DNA from: JBFXIE01 sp050176255
Lineage (GTDB): Bacteria; Pseudomonadota; Gammaproteobacteria; Burkholderiales; Burkholderiaceae_C
Direction: 5' to 3' (one strand)
Assembly: GCF_050176255.1 (NCBI RefSeq)
Contig: NZ_JBFXIE010000048.1
DNA: 23,465 nucleotides
The translations under genes and the position numbers were made by a program. Below the pieces are notes generated by a model, which saw only the letters and a list, made by a program, of their open reading frames with translations, did no database searches and was not told the DNA's origin. This document shows positions 22,313-23,465 of the stretch, in pieces. Position 1 is the stretch's first letter; every line of letters starts with the position of its first letter.

Positions 22313-23041
22313 ATGCACAACAACCTGCAATCCATCAAAGTTGCCTGCTCAAATTGCAACTTGCGCGAGCTATGCATGCCCGTGAGAGTGGATGATCAAC
22401 AACTGAAACGTATCGATGACATCGTGGCGGTGCGACGCAAGGTCAAGCGCGGCGGCACGTTGTTTCGCAACGGCGAGCCGTTCACGTCCCTCTTTGCCAT
22501 TCGCACCGGTTTTTTTAAAACCTGCGTGGCCACTGAAGATGGCCGCGATCAGGTCACCGGCTTTCAAATGGCAGGTGAAATCATCGGACTGGATGGCATC
22601 GTGAACGACCATCACACCTGCGATGCCGTTGCCTTGGAGGATGCCGAAGTTTGCGTCATGCCCTTCGATCGCATCGAGGAACTGTCTCGCGAAGTGACGG
22701 CGCTGCAGAACCACGTCCACAAGATCATGAGCCGGGAGATCGTGCGCGAGCATGGCGTCATGCTGCTGCTGGGCAGCATGCGCGCGGAGGAGCGTCTGGC
22801 GGCGTTTTTGTTAAACCTCGTTCAGCGTCTGCATGCGCGCGGGTTCTCTCAATCAGAACTGGTGCTACGCATGACACGCGAAGAGATTGGCAGCTACCTT
22901 GGCCTGAAGCTCGAAACCGTCAGCCGGACTTTCTCCAAATTCGCAGAAGAAGAGATCGTTGAGGTCAAGCAGCGCCACGTTCGCATCATGAATACCGATG
23001 CACTCAAGCGCATCGTGAACAGCCAGCAAGCCTGTCACTGA
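22313..23041 (+). CDS. fnr: FNR-type oxygen-sensing transcriptional regulator
   Basis: FNR is a Crp-family activator whose [4Fe-4S] cluster is lost in oxygen; it switches genes for anaerobic and microaerobic life. The 242-residue protein has the cluster ligands Cys12, Cys15 and Cys21 (ACSNCNLRELC) and the central Cys103 (HHTCDAV), as in E. coli FNR. A cyclic-nucleotide-type beta-roll is followed by a dimer helix and the helix-turn-helix MTREEIGSYLGLKLETVSRT. Its recognition helix carries the FNR-type E-x2-SR pattern. The start at ATG 22313 (MHNNLQSIKVACSN) gives the usual spacing to the cysteines; the frame back to 22247 adds unlikely residues. It is divergent from hemN, a classic FNR target, and has its own possible FNR box. 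Confidence 0.96.
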   Translation: MHNNLQSIKVACSNCNLRELCMPVRVDDQQLKRIDDIVAVRRKVKRGGTLFRNGEPFTSLFAIRTGFFKTCVATEDGRDQVTGFQMAGEIIGLDGIVNDHHTCDAVALEDAEVCVMPFDRIEELSREVTALQNHVHKIMSREIVREHGVMLLLGSMRAEERLAAFLLNLVQRLHARGFSQSELVLRMTREEIGSYLGLKLETVSRTFSKFAEEEIVEVKQRHVRIMNTDALKRIVNSQQACH

Positions 23042-23067
23042 AGTCCGACGCAGCAGCGCGATCATCG

Positions 23068-23093
23068 GCAGGCGCCAGACTTTGGCTGCCTGC
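23068..23093. other. imperfect inverted repeat between convergent genes
   Basis: GCAGGC-GCCA (23068-23077) pairs with TGGC-T-GCCTGC (23083-23093), ten pairs with one bulged T and a 5-nt loop. It lies in the 71-bp gap between fnr and the convergent small membrane protein gene. There is no T-run on either side, so a terminator role is only possible. Confidence 0.35.
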
Positions 23094-23112
23094 TGTGACC
23101 GCCCAGCACTTG

Positions 23113-23400
23113 TCACAAAACGAATTTGGCGCAATCAAGCGGGCGTTCGCCTTCTGGCACCGGACAGCGGTTGACTTCGAAGGGCGACATTGACAGCAAG
23201 GTGGTGAGCGCACTCGACGCCATGATGACCACCCAGAACACAAAAAAAGCAACGGTGTAGACACCTTGCCGCGAGAGGCTCACTGGCTGGTCAAACCATT
23301 GCAGAGCCTCTGGGTCAACAAAAGCGAACACCGCCATTTCCATGATTCCAGCCATGAGAAACGCGGGCCAGGCGATCCACATCAGTCGTTGCGTCCACAT
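23113..23400 (-). CDS. small two-helix membrane protein of unknown function
   Basis: This gene encodes a 95-residue protein with two strong hydrophobic helices, at about 7-28 (MWIAWPAFLMAGIMEMAVFA) and 47-69 (VYTVAFFVFWVVIMASSALT). They are joined by a short polar loop (DPEALQWFDQPVSLSRQ). The C-terminal tail has two cysteines, Cys79 and Cys90 (NRCPVPEGERPLDC). The start at ATG 23400 is decided by a near-ideal ribosome binding site AAGGAGGT (23413-23406) five bases upstream; the frame to 23424 would bypass it. I do not recognise the family. Because it sits next to fnr and hemN, a link to respiration is possible but unsupported. The gene converges on fnr. Confidence 0.85.
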   Translation of the reverse strand: MWTQRLMWIAWPAFLMAGIMEMAVFAFVDPEALQWFDQPVSLSRQGVYTVAFFVFWVVIMASSALTTLLSMSPFEVNRCPVPEGERPLDCAKFVL

Positions 23401-23405
23401 AGCGC

Positions 23406-23413
23406 ACCTCCTT
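23406..23413 (-). promoter_or_regulatory. strong ribosome binding site of the small membrane protein
   Basis: AAGGAGGT on the minus strand is a full anti-16S match, five bases before the ATG at 23400. It is the strongest such site seen in the window and fixes the start codon. A weak TTGCTT-16 bp-TAGGCT promoter-like pair lies upstream. Confidence 0.85.
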
Positions 23414-23465
23414 CGTATGACCACAGCCTAGCACTCTGCCCTTTGCAAGCAATGGGTAGTCACCC

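Noticed and set aside
1..23465. CRISPR arrays, insertion sequences, toxin-antitoxin pairs or phage genes
   Set aside because: I saw no regular spaced repeats, transposase or integrase motifs, or phage-type proteins anywhere in the window.

Overview
The window is high-GC chromosomal DNA from a betaproteobacterium, most likely a member of the Comamonadaceae (Acidovorax/Comamonas-type). This rests on the protein sequences, the 6S RNA lying after zapA, the FNR-hemN pairing, and short AT-rich repeats that I associate with that family. There is no phage, insertion sequence, CRISPR array or other clear mobile DNA.

Layout. (1) Positions 1-4122, plus strand: the 3' end of a tRNA, a conserved hypothetical gene, uvrC (nucleotide excision repair), pgsA (phosphatidylglycerol synthesis), an HU gene with a strong promoter and a GTG start, tRNA-Val(UAC) and a terminator. 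(2) 4137-9390, minus strand: a four-gene peptide-type ABC importer. It is transcribed binding protein, permease, permease, then a double ATPase, with tight spacing or ATGA overlaps. (3) 9692-9821, plus strand: tRNA-Ser(UGA) and its terminator. (4) 9904-15215, minus strand: a cobalamin riboswitch followed by btuB, btuF, btuC and btuD, a complete outer-to-inner-membrane vitamin B12 uptake system. (5) 15265-16115, plus strand: a ZapB-like coiled-coil gene overlapping zapA, then 6S RNA (ssrS). (6) 16149-19903, minus strand: an HD-GYP protein gene overlapping a PAS-GGDEF-EAL gene, both for cyclic-di-GMP turnover. (7) 20016-22127, minus strand: hemN (oxygen-independent haem synthesis) and a SafE-like membrane protein. 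Divergent from these is fnr (22313-23041, plus strand), the oxygen sensor, with an FNR-box-like palindrome between hemN and fnr. (8) 23113-23400, minus strand: a small two-helix membrane protein with an excellent ribosome binding site.

The genes form several housekeeping and uptake modules rather than one novel system. The less ordinary signals are four. First, copies of a short AT-rich repeat appear to have been absorbed into coding sequence: the linker of the double ATPase, the first codons of btuD, and the C-terminus of the HD-GYP protein. Second, a perfect hairpin lies over the translation start of the HD-GYP gene. Third, there are paired palindromes between hemN and fnr. Fourth, btuC carries an in-frame 15-bp tandem repeat.
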